Shown: piece after piece, positions 35,927-46,990 of the stretch
Position numbering within the stretch: position 1 is the first letter of the stretch
Layout of the letters: each line of letters opens with the position of its first letter
Assembly (NCBI GenBank): GCA_024349245.1
Contig: JALDNG010000026.1
Span: 2,176,001-2,240,000, forward strand
Direction: 5' to 3'
Origin: Neodontobutis hainanensis
Taxonomy: Eukaryota > Chordata > Actinopteri > Gobiiformes > Odontobutidae
Length of the DNA: 64,000 nt
Position numbers and translations under genes: made by a program
Notes under the pieces: generated by a model
The model's input: the letters and a program-made list of their open reading frames with translations, nothing else
The model's database searches: none
Told to the model about the DNA's origin: nothing

Positions 35927-38042
35927 GATGATCTTGTGCGGCCGACTGATAGAAGTTCCAGTCGGTGGAGCAGAAGCGGGGCACATCCAGCTCAGTGTGC
36001 TGGCGGCAGCAGGTGTGTGTGTGTGTGGGGTTCAGTCGCTCTGTGAAGAGCCCATGACACGGCTCTCCAGGAGCGACATGATGAGGTCTGATGGTTCCTT
36101 TCTGCAGAATAGCAGTTTACCCCTCATTCACCCTTATCAGAGAGTGAACCCATCATCTTACAGTACGCCACTCAAAGCGCTTCGCATATTGGAGCTGACC
36201 AGTCGAGCAAACAGGGGGCTACTAATAAAAGACCATCTTGCTTCGGTTCAAATTTCCCTGATTGAATGTCAGTCAGGAATGTTTGCGTGGCAGGAAAGTG
36301 GGGCATCGTTTAAAGGACCACTGCCTTGCACACATAAGGCCTTTGTTCTAGTTTTATGAGATACTGACTGAAAGGTATGATGGCCTACACTCAGCTGCGT
36401 GGCGCCCTGTTTGTTTGTCATGCCCACTAGTCTGCCTAAATAAGCGCTATCCAATGTGTTTTGTAAACACTTGTCCATCTTTTGGCACGGTCAGAATGTA
36501 ATTCTTGGACTGTTCTTGTGATGATATAATATGGAGCTTTGTTAAGCAGCCAGTGCTAAGTCACCTTCACTGTGTGCTCCATGGACTGTATGTTCTATTA
36601 AGTCTTCCCATGAGACGGTTGACTCATATACAGGACATACAGTCCCTGCGTCATAAACTTAGCATGAACCCTAAACACAGACCTCGGAAACAACAACAGC
36701 GCTCCATCAAGGTCAGGTCGTGATGAATCTGATAGTGCAGCTGGAAGACACTGTGTGTATTCTATTCAAACAATCTGCATTTCACCAACTCTCCCGTGCA
36801 AGGGCCCTGTATGGATCTTTCATTAAACTCTGGATGGGCTCCAGCCAAAGCGTTCCTCGTACAAGCAGTTTTATGCCGTTTTCAGCAAAGGAAGGCATTT
36901 TTTTTTTTTTTACATTCCAAGTTCATTAATAGTAGATTGCCGCTTTTTCCCTTCATTAAATACAATGAGGCTACAGAGTGGATTTGCAGCTGAAGCGTGC
37001 TACTGTCAGTTCTAGTGGGACCAAAGGCTGCTTTATGGCAAGCATAAAGGGAGAGAAGCACGCCCGCCAAACCTGGAGCTCTGTGGGACAAGACGAGCAA
37101 CAGTACGAGAGGCTTCAAAACAGCCCCCTCCTCGCTCTTTCCCGTTCACATTTATTTTAATGGCAAATTTGTTGTCAAGTGTCCTCCGCAAAATGATTAG
37201 GACCCGCTGTTTTCTGAAAAGTGCAAACTTCTGGATTTGCCTGGTGCGCATTGTCACTTTGACAGCCCATTCCGAGAACAATGGCTGCCCAAATAGTGAA
37301 ATGTGTTGGCACCTAATAGTTGAAAGTTTCCCCTCAAAACAGGCTTTGCGCTGTTTGTGGGTATTCTGCTGTGTTGATATCGATGTTGATTAGAATAAAA
37401 AAAGAAGCCAGAGAATTGGGCTCCCCAGAGTAGGCACATCAAGCTTTGTATGAGATTGACAGTCACTCCATTGAGCCAATTATTTCTGTTGGTAGGACCT
37501 GCCTCTATAAAACTGGTTAAAGACTGCAGTCATTGTTGGAGTGTCTGAATTAAACTGCTGGTGGAATTTACAGAACCCAGCTGCATTAAGTGGCAGGACT
37601 TCCCGCTTAGAGCTACTTTTACTACATAATTACTGATTCTATTAACTCTCAAATGTGCCGACTTTAACCTACTTAGCTTCTGTTTCTGGCAAATTATCCT
37701 CAAGTCACCTACAATAGCAGCAACATCATAAAAACCCGAAGCGGCACCTTGCGTGTGTGGGATGTATGTTTATTAATACCACTGCAAATATATCAAAGCT
37801 GTTCAAATATTACCAGTGGAAAAAGTCAGCGCAACCAAAATGTTTTCTCTACTCGCTCTATTCTTACTTCGAGTCAGCGGTGTGACATTTCTAAGGTGGT
37901 AATGGAGGAGGCGCGAGACGACGAGAAGTGCAGCCCTTTTATTCATTGCATGGGAGAAAGTGGTTAATTTATTGAAAAGAAGGTAGGCGGACGAAGCAGC
38001 GGCACGGAACTGATACCCCTGCGTGGCTGTAGGTGGTGCACC
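35927..38042. other. tshz2 intron, no exon recognised
   Basis: A 143-codon frame at 35928-36359 (plus) lacks any domain and looks like chance. A short TG run lies at 36014-36027 and a T-run at 36899-36911. The composition is relatively balanced from 35930 to 38040, suggesting unrecognised regulatory sequence. Confidence 0.4.
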
Positions 38043-38096
38043 GAGGGGGAGGGAGAGGGAGACGAGGAGGAAGAGGAGGGGTTGAAGGAGGCGGAG
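38043..38096 (+). repeat. Purine-rich (GA/GGA) tract
   Basis: Almost pure purine on the plus strand, with G-runs (GAGGGGGAGGGAGAGGGAG) and GGA units, interrupted by only a few pyrimidines. Such tracts can form triplex DNA. It directly precedes a block of regulatory-looking sequence. Confidence 0.6.
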
Positions 38097-38119
38097 ACCC
38101 GAGCGACAGAGGAACGGTT

Positions 38120-38600
38120 AATGGAAATGAGTGACAGGCTTTCAGAATGATTTACAACGGGTGGCGCTGCAGCAGAGCCAGCGCTTGATGGATGATCCTG
38201 AAAGACGGAGACCAACCATAAATCATGTCTTTGAATCATTGACAGAGATAAAGGAGGGGGAGAAAAAGCAATGGCATTGACGTTCATTCTTCCAATAATG
38301 TACATTGACGAGTTACACTACGGAGCCTTAATTAAAAAGTGAACACGGGTCTTCTCCCAGTCCCACCCCCCTCCTCCTCCTCTACCCCCTTATCCCTCCT
38401 CTCTCTGTCTCTCTATTGCGATATCAATGGTAATTAAAGATGCAGTATCCCCGGCCCCCTGTCCCAGAGCCACTTCCTCCTTCTGCGTTCCCTCAGCAGC
38501 CAGATTAGATAAGAGCGCGTCCAAAAGATAATGTCACCCCTCAACAATATCACTGTGGCTCGGGCCCATTTGTTTCTACATCTGTAAACACGTGCAGACA
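38120..38600. promoter_or_regulatory. Candidate conserved intronic enhancer (FOX, GATA, homeobox words)
   Basis: The segment holds ATCAATGGTAATTAAAG, CAGATTAGATAAGAG and AACAATATCACTGTGG, and ends in a perfect forkhead word, TGTAAACA (38583-38590). A C/T-rich stretch (38355-38415) divides it. Composition differs from the AT-rich flank beginning at about 38640. Function is inferred. Confidence 0.3.
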
Positions 38601-39068
38601 GGGAGGGGTGGGGGGCAGAGTGGAGGTCCTTCTACAGTCCTCTTCATACACTTAAAATTCATCTGGAATATGTTATATTACTTCAAAACCAGATAGATGA
38701 ATATTGTTGCTATTTAACATTTCAGAAGTAACTGGAAAGTAGGAAAGAGAGAGGTCTGTTTTTTTCTCAAAACTATGTAACCTTTCACACACTCTATACA
38801 CTCTATACACACTAAAGGAGACAAATTCACATGGGACTGTCAACTTAATATACTTGTAATATACATTTGCATGGAGGTAATGTGTGGATATGTGTTTTGG
38901 CTTTAACAGTTATGCAAATAAGAACTGTACTAGACAGAATAAAGTATAGCTTTAGGCTTATGGGTATGTACATATGTTGAGTGTTACTCATGTTATCTGA
39001 GCTTTGCTACAATGAAATTCTTACAGCATTTCTTTCAATGTCTTTTCATTCAATGCCTAAAACTAAAC
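38601..39068. other. tshz2 intron, nothing recognised
   Basis: A short G-rich stretch lies at 38600-38615, then AT-rich sequence with no recognisable feature. Confidence 0.4.
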
Positions 39069-39291
39069 TTAAAGATACAGTACATCCAATTAGCTTATGT
39101 TATTAGATGTTCTAATGGGGGGGTCTTGGTAGCTCACCTGTTAGAGCGCATCTATACCACGTACCTGGGGGACCCGGGTTCGATTACTGCTTGAGTCCTC
39201 TTTTGCTTGCTGTCTGTCTACAATGTCAAGCATAAAAGGCTAAAATGCCTTAAAAAGTCCTTGTTAAAAATAATGTACCATATGTCTTTAA
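39069..39291. mobile_element. TTAA-bounded inverted-terminal element, apparently holding a SINE
   Basis: The left end reads TTAAAGATACAGTACAT (39069-39085). The right end on the minus strand reads TTAAAGACATATGGTACAT (39291-39273). The two termini therefore match in inverted orientation with a two-base gap. A tRNA-SINE occupies the middle. Without the SINE only about 75 bp would remain, so the outer element is a short MITE or a chance pairing. Confidence 0.35.
39113..39262 (+). mobile_element. tRNA-derived SINE (second type)
   Basis: The head reads TGGTAGCTCACCTGTTAGAGC (A box region, 39128-39148) and GGGTTCGATTAC (B box, 39176-39187). The body is CT-rich (CTTGCTGTCTGTCTACAATG), and the end reads AAGCATAAAAGGCTAAAATG. 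This body and tail are familiar from SINEs of spiny-rayed fishes. It lacks the central domain of the two other SINEs in the window. Confidence 0.65.
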
Positions 39292-39727
39292 AAAAGGTCT
39301 GAGCTGCTAAATGTAATGTTTTAATTGGGAGTATATTTTAAGTAGAGAAAAAGCAAATCCAAAATATATTATAGAACTGTGGTTCCAAACAATGGGTCGG
39401 GGGGGAACCTAAGGGGGTCACAAAGGTAGTTAACTTTTTTTTTTCATCAACAATCCTGTTAGATGTAATCTGTTCTCCTAAAGCACACATATCTCTGTCT
39501 TATGTCAGATACTTTTAGTCTACAACAATTAGCAACTTAGTTAGTTACTTCAATCTATAAGCTACGTATATCCACATTTTCTCATCAACACGTGTGTGCT
39601 GCTAAACTTGCACTTCGGCAAAAGAAAAATAAATAAATAAAAGTTTAGCACATTAAAGTATACATCTTTCCAGTTCTGTGCAGGGTCATGAGTGCAGATG
39701 GCACTTTGATAAACACAAGGAGCACTG

Positions 39728-39730
<3 letters not shown>
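39292..39730. other. tshz2 intron, nothing recognised
   Basis: A G-run (GTCGGGGGGG near 39395) and a T-run (39436-39445) are present. No other feature was seen. Confidence 0.4.
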
Positions 39731-39771
<41 letters not shown>

Positions 39772-39790
39772 AGACACAGACACAGACACA

Positions 39791-39869
<79 letters not shown>

Positions 39870-39942
39870 AGACACAGACACAGACACAGACACAGACACA
39901 GACACAGACACAGACACACACAGACACAGACACAGACACACA

Positions 39943-40034
<92 letters not shown>
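39731..40034. repeat. Compound CA / CAGACA microsatellite, 304 bp
   Basis: Three long (CA)n blocks (about 39731-39768, 39791-39864, 39949-40034) are separated by CAGACA-type blocks (about 39765-39794 and 39861-39952). The arrangement suggests that a single A-to-G variant unit spread by slippage. Long alternating purine-pyrimidine tracts can adopt Z-DNA. Reading frames of 117-198 codons run through it on both strands (Cys-Val, Thr-His and similar repeats) and are artefacts. Confidence 0.95.
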
Positions 40035-40036
<2 letters not shown>

Positions 40037-41387
40037 GCTGAATGAGTGGCATTCCACATCAGCTGAGCTCTCTTAAAGTGCACACAATAGAGCAATGAGG
40101 TGAAAGTAATCCTAAACATCTGTCTTATGTGTCCTACACGCACAGGCTGTTTGTTCAAGTTTGAGGGAAGACATTAGTGAGTGGAAGGTTGGGGGGTAGT
40201 GCATGGAGAGGAGAAGAGGATATATCAATTCATGCACTACTTCTCCAAAAGGATTAAGAAAGGCTTCTGTTGTCTGTCCTCTCACTGTGCAACTCAAAAA
40301 CAACATAGAGAACACTGGTCTATTAATGCACATACCCCAGGCAGAGAGAAGAACTCAAACCAAATGATTTTGAATTATTTCCATATTTATAAGGTTTATA
40401 TGGGACTGTCACTTCAAAGTAAAAAGGGGGTTTTACAATAGTTGAGTCGTCCTGGTGCACTACCCTGTTTGACTCTGTCCGAGAAGAAATATTGTCTCGT
40501 TATTGTCTATTGTTGAGACCTACTTTCACATATTGGTGACTGGAGAAATACTACATAAAATGAATTTGGAAGACTGTCTTGTGTTTGTCGCATGTGACCA
40601 GGGGCAGTCGGTCATCCACATATGGAGACTTTTCTCTGACAAAGACACACAAAGCTGCCCCTCTCCCTCTGTCCCTCTCCTGCTGCGAGACGACATTTTG
40701 GCAGGCCAAAATGGAAATGAACACACAATGAGTGGTCATAGCTGTGAGAAGCTGCGGCGGTGATACTGGTCAGGCGAAAAGGCCGCAGTCACTGCTCACT
40801 ATTTCCATGTGGGTTTGTGAATGAATCATGCAGCGCTAACACAAAAGCTCAGGTTGGCTTTGGAAGCGATTTTCATTTGAAGGCTTCAAGTTGCTCATAT
40901 CATGTTTGATCGCATCCTTGCATCAAAACACCGTCTGATGGACAAGAGAAATAATTACTTGTCATTCATGTGTCTGACTTTTCTTTTCCTTCTTCTTTTG
41001 TTGCGGTTAAACATGCTTCTCTTAACACTTTTTTTCAGTCACCCAACACTCCGCAACAACTTTGAAGTCACACTTTCAAATCAAAAATAACAAAAACTAT
41101 TTTATACAAGTAAAAAAAGAAAGGGGGGTTATGTAATGTGTTAAATCGAGACAAGGCAGAATTTAAACAACAACAGACTTAAATTAAAGAGAGAATATTT
41201 CAGCAGATATGGTGGTGTTGCTTAGGGAAGATGCAATGATGTTTGTATTTCAGCCAAACTCAATTACGTAGACTGTATTGACCTGTCAATACTAGGTCAT
41301 CTTGTAAAAATTGTTATCATTTGATTTGTCAGATTACTGTATTAGTTACAGTTCTTTAATTTTGTAGTGTAAATTATTACCAAAATG
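40035..41387. other. tshz2 intron, nothing recognised
   Basis: No exon, RNA gene or complete repeat was recognised. The segment 40640-40900 is more balanced in composition. Confidence 0.4.
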
Positions 41388-41752
41388 TTAAAGGTGCTCG
41401 GTATAGTTTTTGTTGGTATGCAGTAGCAATACTGCATATTGGTATTGCACACCTCACCTTCTTAAGATACACCTTAATGAGTTTCCTTAAAAAAGAAATA
41501 GAAACAAGTTGTTCCTAAATGTCCTAAACCCTCAACATGAATGTGCTTCTCTTCATTCAGGGCCCAGTTGGTTCATTTCAGTTCCAGGAACAGGATATTA
41601 ATGGAACTTCCATTGTTTTTTGTGGAATAACTAATTCTTTACAATACACAACTGAAAGTGTTATTTTTACACTTAAATATAACACAGTGCATAACTAACT
41701 CATGTGTTCCATTTTGTCCAACTCTACAAACATTTACACATTACAGCTTTAA
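41388..41752. mobile_element. TTAA-flanked MITE, about 365 bp
   Basis: The left terminus reads TTAAAGGTGCTCGGTATAGT and continues TTTTGT. The right terminus on the minus strand reads TTAAAGCTGTAATGTGTAAA and continues TGTTTGT. The ends are imperfect inverted repeats (TTAAAG-TG----GT-TA--T-TTTGT), each beginning with TTAA, which could be the target duplication. There is no coding capacity. Internal wording (TTCATTTCAGTTCCA) resembles the element at 27598-27822. Confidence 0.55.
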
Positions 41753-42899
41753 CTCCAGTAGTAAAGTCTAATTATTTGATTACTGACTATTCTGTCAAAT
41801 GAATCAAAAGGCTTGAGCATAATGAACTTCAGAGTCGCAGTCATTAGCAGGCAATAGTTCTCGTTGATCTTAAACGGTCTTAAAAGATGATCCATACCGT
41901 AATGAAGCCAGCTCAGCTGCTGGCCTGAAGCCCAAAGCAGGACAAAATCAAAGTGACAGGGAAACTGAAAAAACTACTGTTCCAAATTACCTGGACCCTG
42001 GATACTCTTTAAAAAAACTATTTCCAGTATTTGTTGACTGGATTTAAATTGTTTAATATTCAAATTCAAAGCATGTGTTTGATGGCTGTCAGCTGGGAAC
42101 AAGAGCCAAGCAGCAGGGCCACCACGTTCAAAGCCTTTTTGGAGGAGCTCCCTGTCCCTCTCTCGGACCCTTCTGCCCCAGACCACCCTGCTCGCTGCGT
42201 TCCCCTACATGACAGGACGATGCTGCTCAGGCCTTGGACCCATCGTATTGTTTTTCTTGGACCACGGTGAAAGCAAATAGCAGCTAAAGGGCCCCGGCGC
42301 TCGCAGTAAAAACCAAAAACCCGTGCAGTCATTCATCAAAGCCCAGACAACTCGCAACCCCCCCCCAAGGCAGGAACATCGTACCCCCCTCTCTCACTTC
42401 TGTACTCTGGGTTTTAACTAGGACTCCAAATAATTCCAGAAATGACAAATGATACTTATATCTCTGGCCTGTGCCGAATCAATAAGCATGCAGAACAACT
42501 ATCCATCTTGAGAGGTATCGACAGACGGGCCGCCACATCGGCCGAGAAGCACTTGGTGGCTTTATTCAAGGCTGCGATGGGAGGGGAGCAGAAACACTAC
42601 ACTCACTTTTAAATGACAGTAAACCACCCAATGTCGAAACAATCAAAACGCTGCTTAGAGTTCCCACTTTTCCCGAGACTTTTAAAGGACAATATCAATG
42701 ATCTCCTTGCAACAACAACAATGACAGAATTGACTGTAAAAGGGAACAGAACATGGCTAATATATGAAAATGTGAAGAAGACTCTTACTGGCCGGTGTAT
42801 AGAAATACGTTTCAACCCGCGAGAGAGGTGAGCGCGACAGCCGCACCTGCGCATGTTTACATGGCAGTTGTGTGCTGACTAGGAGCTGATGGGTGGCGA
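41753..42899. other. tshz2 intron, no exon recognised
   Basis: GC content rises between about 42090 and 42600 with C-runs at 42358-42367 and 42391-42396. No exon-like frame with family features and no RNA gene was seen. Confidence 0.4.
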
Positions 42900-43015
42900 T
42901 ACGGCCCCGCTCCGGTCCCCCGGCTGGAGCGCGGCAGCTGACAGATAGCACTTCAGAGCAGCTTTAGCCGTAGCTCCCCTTGAGGGGCTGTGATTGATGA
43001 CTCGCACTGCCACCT
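42900..43015. promoter_or_regulatory. Candidate regulatory block with PBX/MEIS-type composite
   Basis: GC-rich sequence with CAGCTGACAG near 42945 (E-box joined to a MEIS-like TGACAG) and TGATTGATGACT at 42991-43002, close to the composite PBX-MEIS consensus. CCCCTTGAGGGG lies between them. Motif-based inference only. Confidence 0.3.
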
Positions 43016-45717
43016 AGATCCATTTTCTCCTCCAATCTGACTCCTCGCAGGTACGGCATGCTCCTGTTTCTAGCAGCCCCCCTCCTCTTTCCCATTTCCC
43101 GTTCACATTCAAGTGGGCTCATTTTCACTCACCAAAACATCTACTTGGAACAAATTAAAAACAGGAAATAATTTGAACTAAATGCTCTGCAAAGCCTTTT
43201 TAGTTCTGCACATTTAAACATCAGAAAAGTAAAGGGAAAAAAAACTAGAAGATATTTAGAGGCAAAATGTCATTAGGAGGGAGAATGTTAAGGCCCCGGA
43301 CCCCTGCAGGTCTGAAGGCATTTAAGAACAGTTAGCTTAGCCATCTGGTAGACAATTACACTGGAACAAACACACCGCCTCAGCAAATAAAGCTTGGCTC
43401 ATCAATCACCAGAATGGCCAGAAGTTGGCCTGTTGTTCGCTCTGATTTAATAACCCAATGAACTGCAGTGAGATCCAGCAGAACACCTCGACTAAGGAAC
43501 ATCACAGAGTTAAAAACAGCACTGTGGAGCAAGCTGGTGAATGCCTCTATGTTCTTTATTTAGGAATTTATCTTGATCTTTATGATGCACCAGTTCCCAA
43601 CAAAAGGCAGTTAGGAGCACATAAGCAAAGATAGGGAGATATTACATCCAAACAACTTTAAAGGGACGAAGGTAGTATTTTAATAGCTAATAAAATAAAT
43701 ATATTTTGAGATGTTAACAAAAACTTCACTAGATAGTATATCATTTGGAGAATAAAAAAAGGGGATATTAAGCATTTTATCTCAATCGTTCCCAAATGTG
43801 TGGGAAAAATTCACCATTTTGTTTTATTCTTTGAGACTACAGCTAAAGCTTAAAGAGGTTGCCTGACGGTCATCTGGCAAACACGAGTCACAAGTTATTG
43901 GATTGAAGTGAGCTATGGTGTTAATTTGCCAAACATAATTGTGTTGTATCTCAGAGACGTCGACACAAGACTCAGACAGTGCCTTACTTGGAGGCCTGTT
44001 TATCAGTTTGAACCACAAGAGGGAGATACAATGAGATTCATTTTTTTGCCACATTGCTTATTAACATGTATTTTGTTAAAGTTAAATTATAGATAATTCT
44101 ATACTTATTATCTGCCAATTGCAGGTCAAAACTACAAAGAAAATCCTCGTTAGTGGTAGAGACCTCTGACAGACACAAGCTCAAGGAGGATGGCCATCTT
44201 GTTTATTCTTTAATTACATTTTAATATGTGCCATATTTTATATAAATTAGAGTGAACAATCTGACTGAGGTTAAGAGAAAAAAACTTTCAAACAATTACT
44301 GCAGTTTTAAGTAGTTTACTTAATTAACACTTGGCCCGTGTGTTTAATTGCTGCCATATTATCCCATGTGGATTAAACTGCAGTATGGGCAGTAATTGCA
44401 GACGATCTCAAGTCTAATTTCAGAAATCACACTGAAAAAGGGAAGATGATCACAGTTAGCGCTAGAGTGGACCCTTAAAACTAGTGACCTATAAAGGATC
44501 AAAACAAGACACGCCGTGGGATTAGAAAGCTGAAGTGGCAGCCTGGATTTCACCTGGATGCAGATCAGCCTTTGTCAGTGTGAGTCCACAGCTTATTCCT
44601 GTGAGTTTGTGGGTTGTGGCCTGTGCGGAAGAAAAGAAGTAGGGCACCGCTGCGGTCTGTGAATCTCCTCGGTACACGCGTCACCTGCCAGCTCATGTGG
44701 CCCAGCTGAGATGTGAACAGGTCTGGCAAGAACCAAATGTTTTCATTTACCTCAGGGGCATGTACACTGTTCTTTAGCGGGCGGTGGCAGGCTTACATGT
44801 CAAGAGAGTGGCCTGGGACTCTCAGGCCTCTGGGAGAGGTCACGCACTTACAGCCGAGGCTCACCAAGACAAGGCACATTGTCTGCACTGAGTACTAAAC
44901 ATAACATGCAAAGAATAGTCCCATTTGAGCCATCTTCAAGAATATCGGTAACAATTGGTCAAGCAAAATCCGATCCCAGTCTCCGTGTGTATATAAAAGA
45001 GAATTAAACTAAATTTTCTAATGTGACTTACAGTATGCCAAGCAAGGTCTTTACCTGAAATCAAAACCTAACTCCACATGGCTAATTTGCATAGATCAAC
45101 ACAATACAGCAAACTACATTGTACAAGTGCTTTTGTACGTTGTAATAGATGAAATATCTTCCTCTTTTATAGGTGCACTGTCTTGCTTTTATGGTTTTTC
45201 TGCATGTTACTAACTTCCCTTGCAGGTTAAAGGTCAACATCAAATCACCCGGTGCAGAAAAATAGGATGTGTAAAAGGTGGTAATATCCCACAATAAAAA
45301 CACAGCACACACTAGGTTTATGTTTCCTAGCATATCCCACCTTGAAAACTGAAAATATGCTTGATTGCACCTTCACGCTCACATTTGATTTGTGTTGTCT
45401 GATGGAGCTGCATCCTAGTGGGCAGCAGGGGGTGCCGTGCTTCTCGGGCTAACCTCAACACGTCTATTTCTAGCTGAGGACTTGCTGACAGCACATTTAA
45501 CTTTGTGATCTTCAGATGAGAGACAGCTAACAGTTGCTGACAGCCGGAACACACCGGGTCCTATTTCCCTATACGATCCCATATTGACACGATGCATTTG
45601 AAGAGGGCTTCAACTAACTTTCACATAAAGGAGCCACTCAAGTGGAGGTGGTGGCTACAGAAGTCTGATGAAGGGAGGGTTGGTTCACAGCCAGCTCGTG
45701 AAGCCAGTAGCTCTTTA
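43016..45717. other. tshz2 intron with CTCF-like words, no exon recognised
   Basis: No gene was recognised. AACCACAAGAGGGAG (44011-44025) and GGCAGCAGGGGGTGCC (45421-45436), both on the plus strand, resemble CTCF cores. The rest is mixed AT-rich and balanced sequence. Confidence 0.4.
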
Positions 45718-45741
45718 GGGAGGGCCGTGGGGGGTGGGGGG
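45718..45741 (+). other. Canonical G-quadruplex motif
   Basis: Four G-runs (GGG, GGG, GGGGGG, GGGGGG) are separated by loops of 1, 4 and 1 bases, matching the standard G3+N1-7 pattern. For a minus-strand tshz2 transcript this lies on the template strand. Confidence 0.7.
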
Positions 45742-46879
45742 CAGCGGCTGTCTATAGAAGCCTGATTTATGATCTGCTCCGTTTTGCATGTGTGTTCACA
45801 GGTTTCTGAGAGTTACACTCAATTAGAGCAGCAGGGGTTAGGAGTATGTTTTTCTGAGGATAAGTTAAAGCTTGACACGTTTATTTCTGCCAGTGCGGCT
45901 GAAGAGCTGGTGACAGCCTATCAAAAGTCATTTTCTTTGATCACCCCACTCAAAATGTGGGAAAGAGTAACCACAGCTGACAAGTGAAAAGAGAAATCCA
46001 AAAGAACACAAAATGTTTATAAAGCACAATCTTAAATACCAGTCAAGAGAAGCGAGATGAGCAAAAATAACTGTATGGTGAAGATGAAAATGTCATCACT
46101 TAGTGGGACAACAAGAAGCTGACAAATGCAGTGCTAATCAAATTTGTAAATTCAAATTAGCTTAAATTTAATTCTTGCAGAGCATGACCAGGGAGTGCGC
46201 GTCAAACCAAAGACTGAGGAGCGACTTAATGGATTCAGCAGGACAAAATCCCCAATTACAAGTTAAATGCCATGTCCCTGCTCAATTTCTATAAAACGGC
46301 TAAATCTTATTTTTGAGACGTTTAATGATTGAGCCAGCCATCCAGCCAGAGTGGCAGGGGAACAAAGTACCCGCGTAAGGAGTTCCTCATATCCCTGTTG
46401 AAAAACTCCTCCGTTTAATGATTCACCACTAAGGAGAGTCCACACACTGCCAGAAGAATTCAAATCCCTTTTCCCACAGCCTCTCTCAGTCCGTATGATA
46501 AATGACACCCGTCATTCCACCGTTGCCAAACAGCACAGAGGGGAATTGTACTGATATATGATTCACAAGAACAGGAAATAAACTCTGCCTTTCTGTGGAG
46601 CTCTCCCCTTTGCCAAGTAGGACGGACCTGGACAGTGTCAAGGCTCTCATGTGGAGGCAATGGGTCGGCTGACAGCGCTCAAACCCAAAAAGGGAATAGA
46701 CAGTGGCTTTCCACAATGAACTCTCCCCTCGCTGCTGATGACTGATGAATGGCACAAGAGCCCCCGCATTAAAATAACGTCCGCATCGATGGGAACCAGC
46801 GTATAGGAGCATCAGAAAAATTAAAAGGAAAGGGCACGCTAAAGTCTGCAATTATCAAACAGTGAAAAAAATACAGAAT
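45742..46879. other. tshz2 intron, nothing decisive
   Basis: The composition is balanced and only short frames are present. The 121-codon minus-strand frame at 46486-46851 has no recognisable domain. Confidence 0.4.
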
Positions 46880-46990
46880 AGGCAACCTTCTTCTGCCCCC
46901 AATTACAATGCAGCGAGTGAGGCTAATTACGGTGCCTTGATTATTGCAGATTCTTGGTGACTGAGAGTGACAAAGAAGCAGACAGTTAGG
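46880..46990. promoter_or_regulatory. Candidate conserved intronic element (homeobox words)
   Basis: Closely spaced CCAATTACAATG, GGCTAATTACGG and CCTTGATTATTGCAG words lie inside a short balanced block next to AT-rich sequence. Typical enhancer-like wording, but no conservation evidence. Confidence 0.3.

Noticed and set aside
35928..36359. 143-codon plus-strand frame
   Set aside because: No recognisable domain or splice context. Its length is compatible with chance in balanced sequence.
39128..39190. Functional tRNA gene
   Set aside because: tRNA-like boxes are followed by a SINE body. The acceptor stem does not pair.
39731..40034. CRISPR-like alternation of two block types
   Set aside because: The blocks are simple dinucleotide and hexanucleotide repeats of variable length, not unique spacers, and the genome is vertebrate.
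39562..40158. Long open frames (up to 198 codons) on both strands
   Set aside because: They are translations of the CA/CAGACA microsatellite (Cys-Val and Thr-His repeats), without conserved domains.
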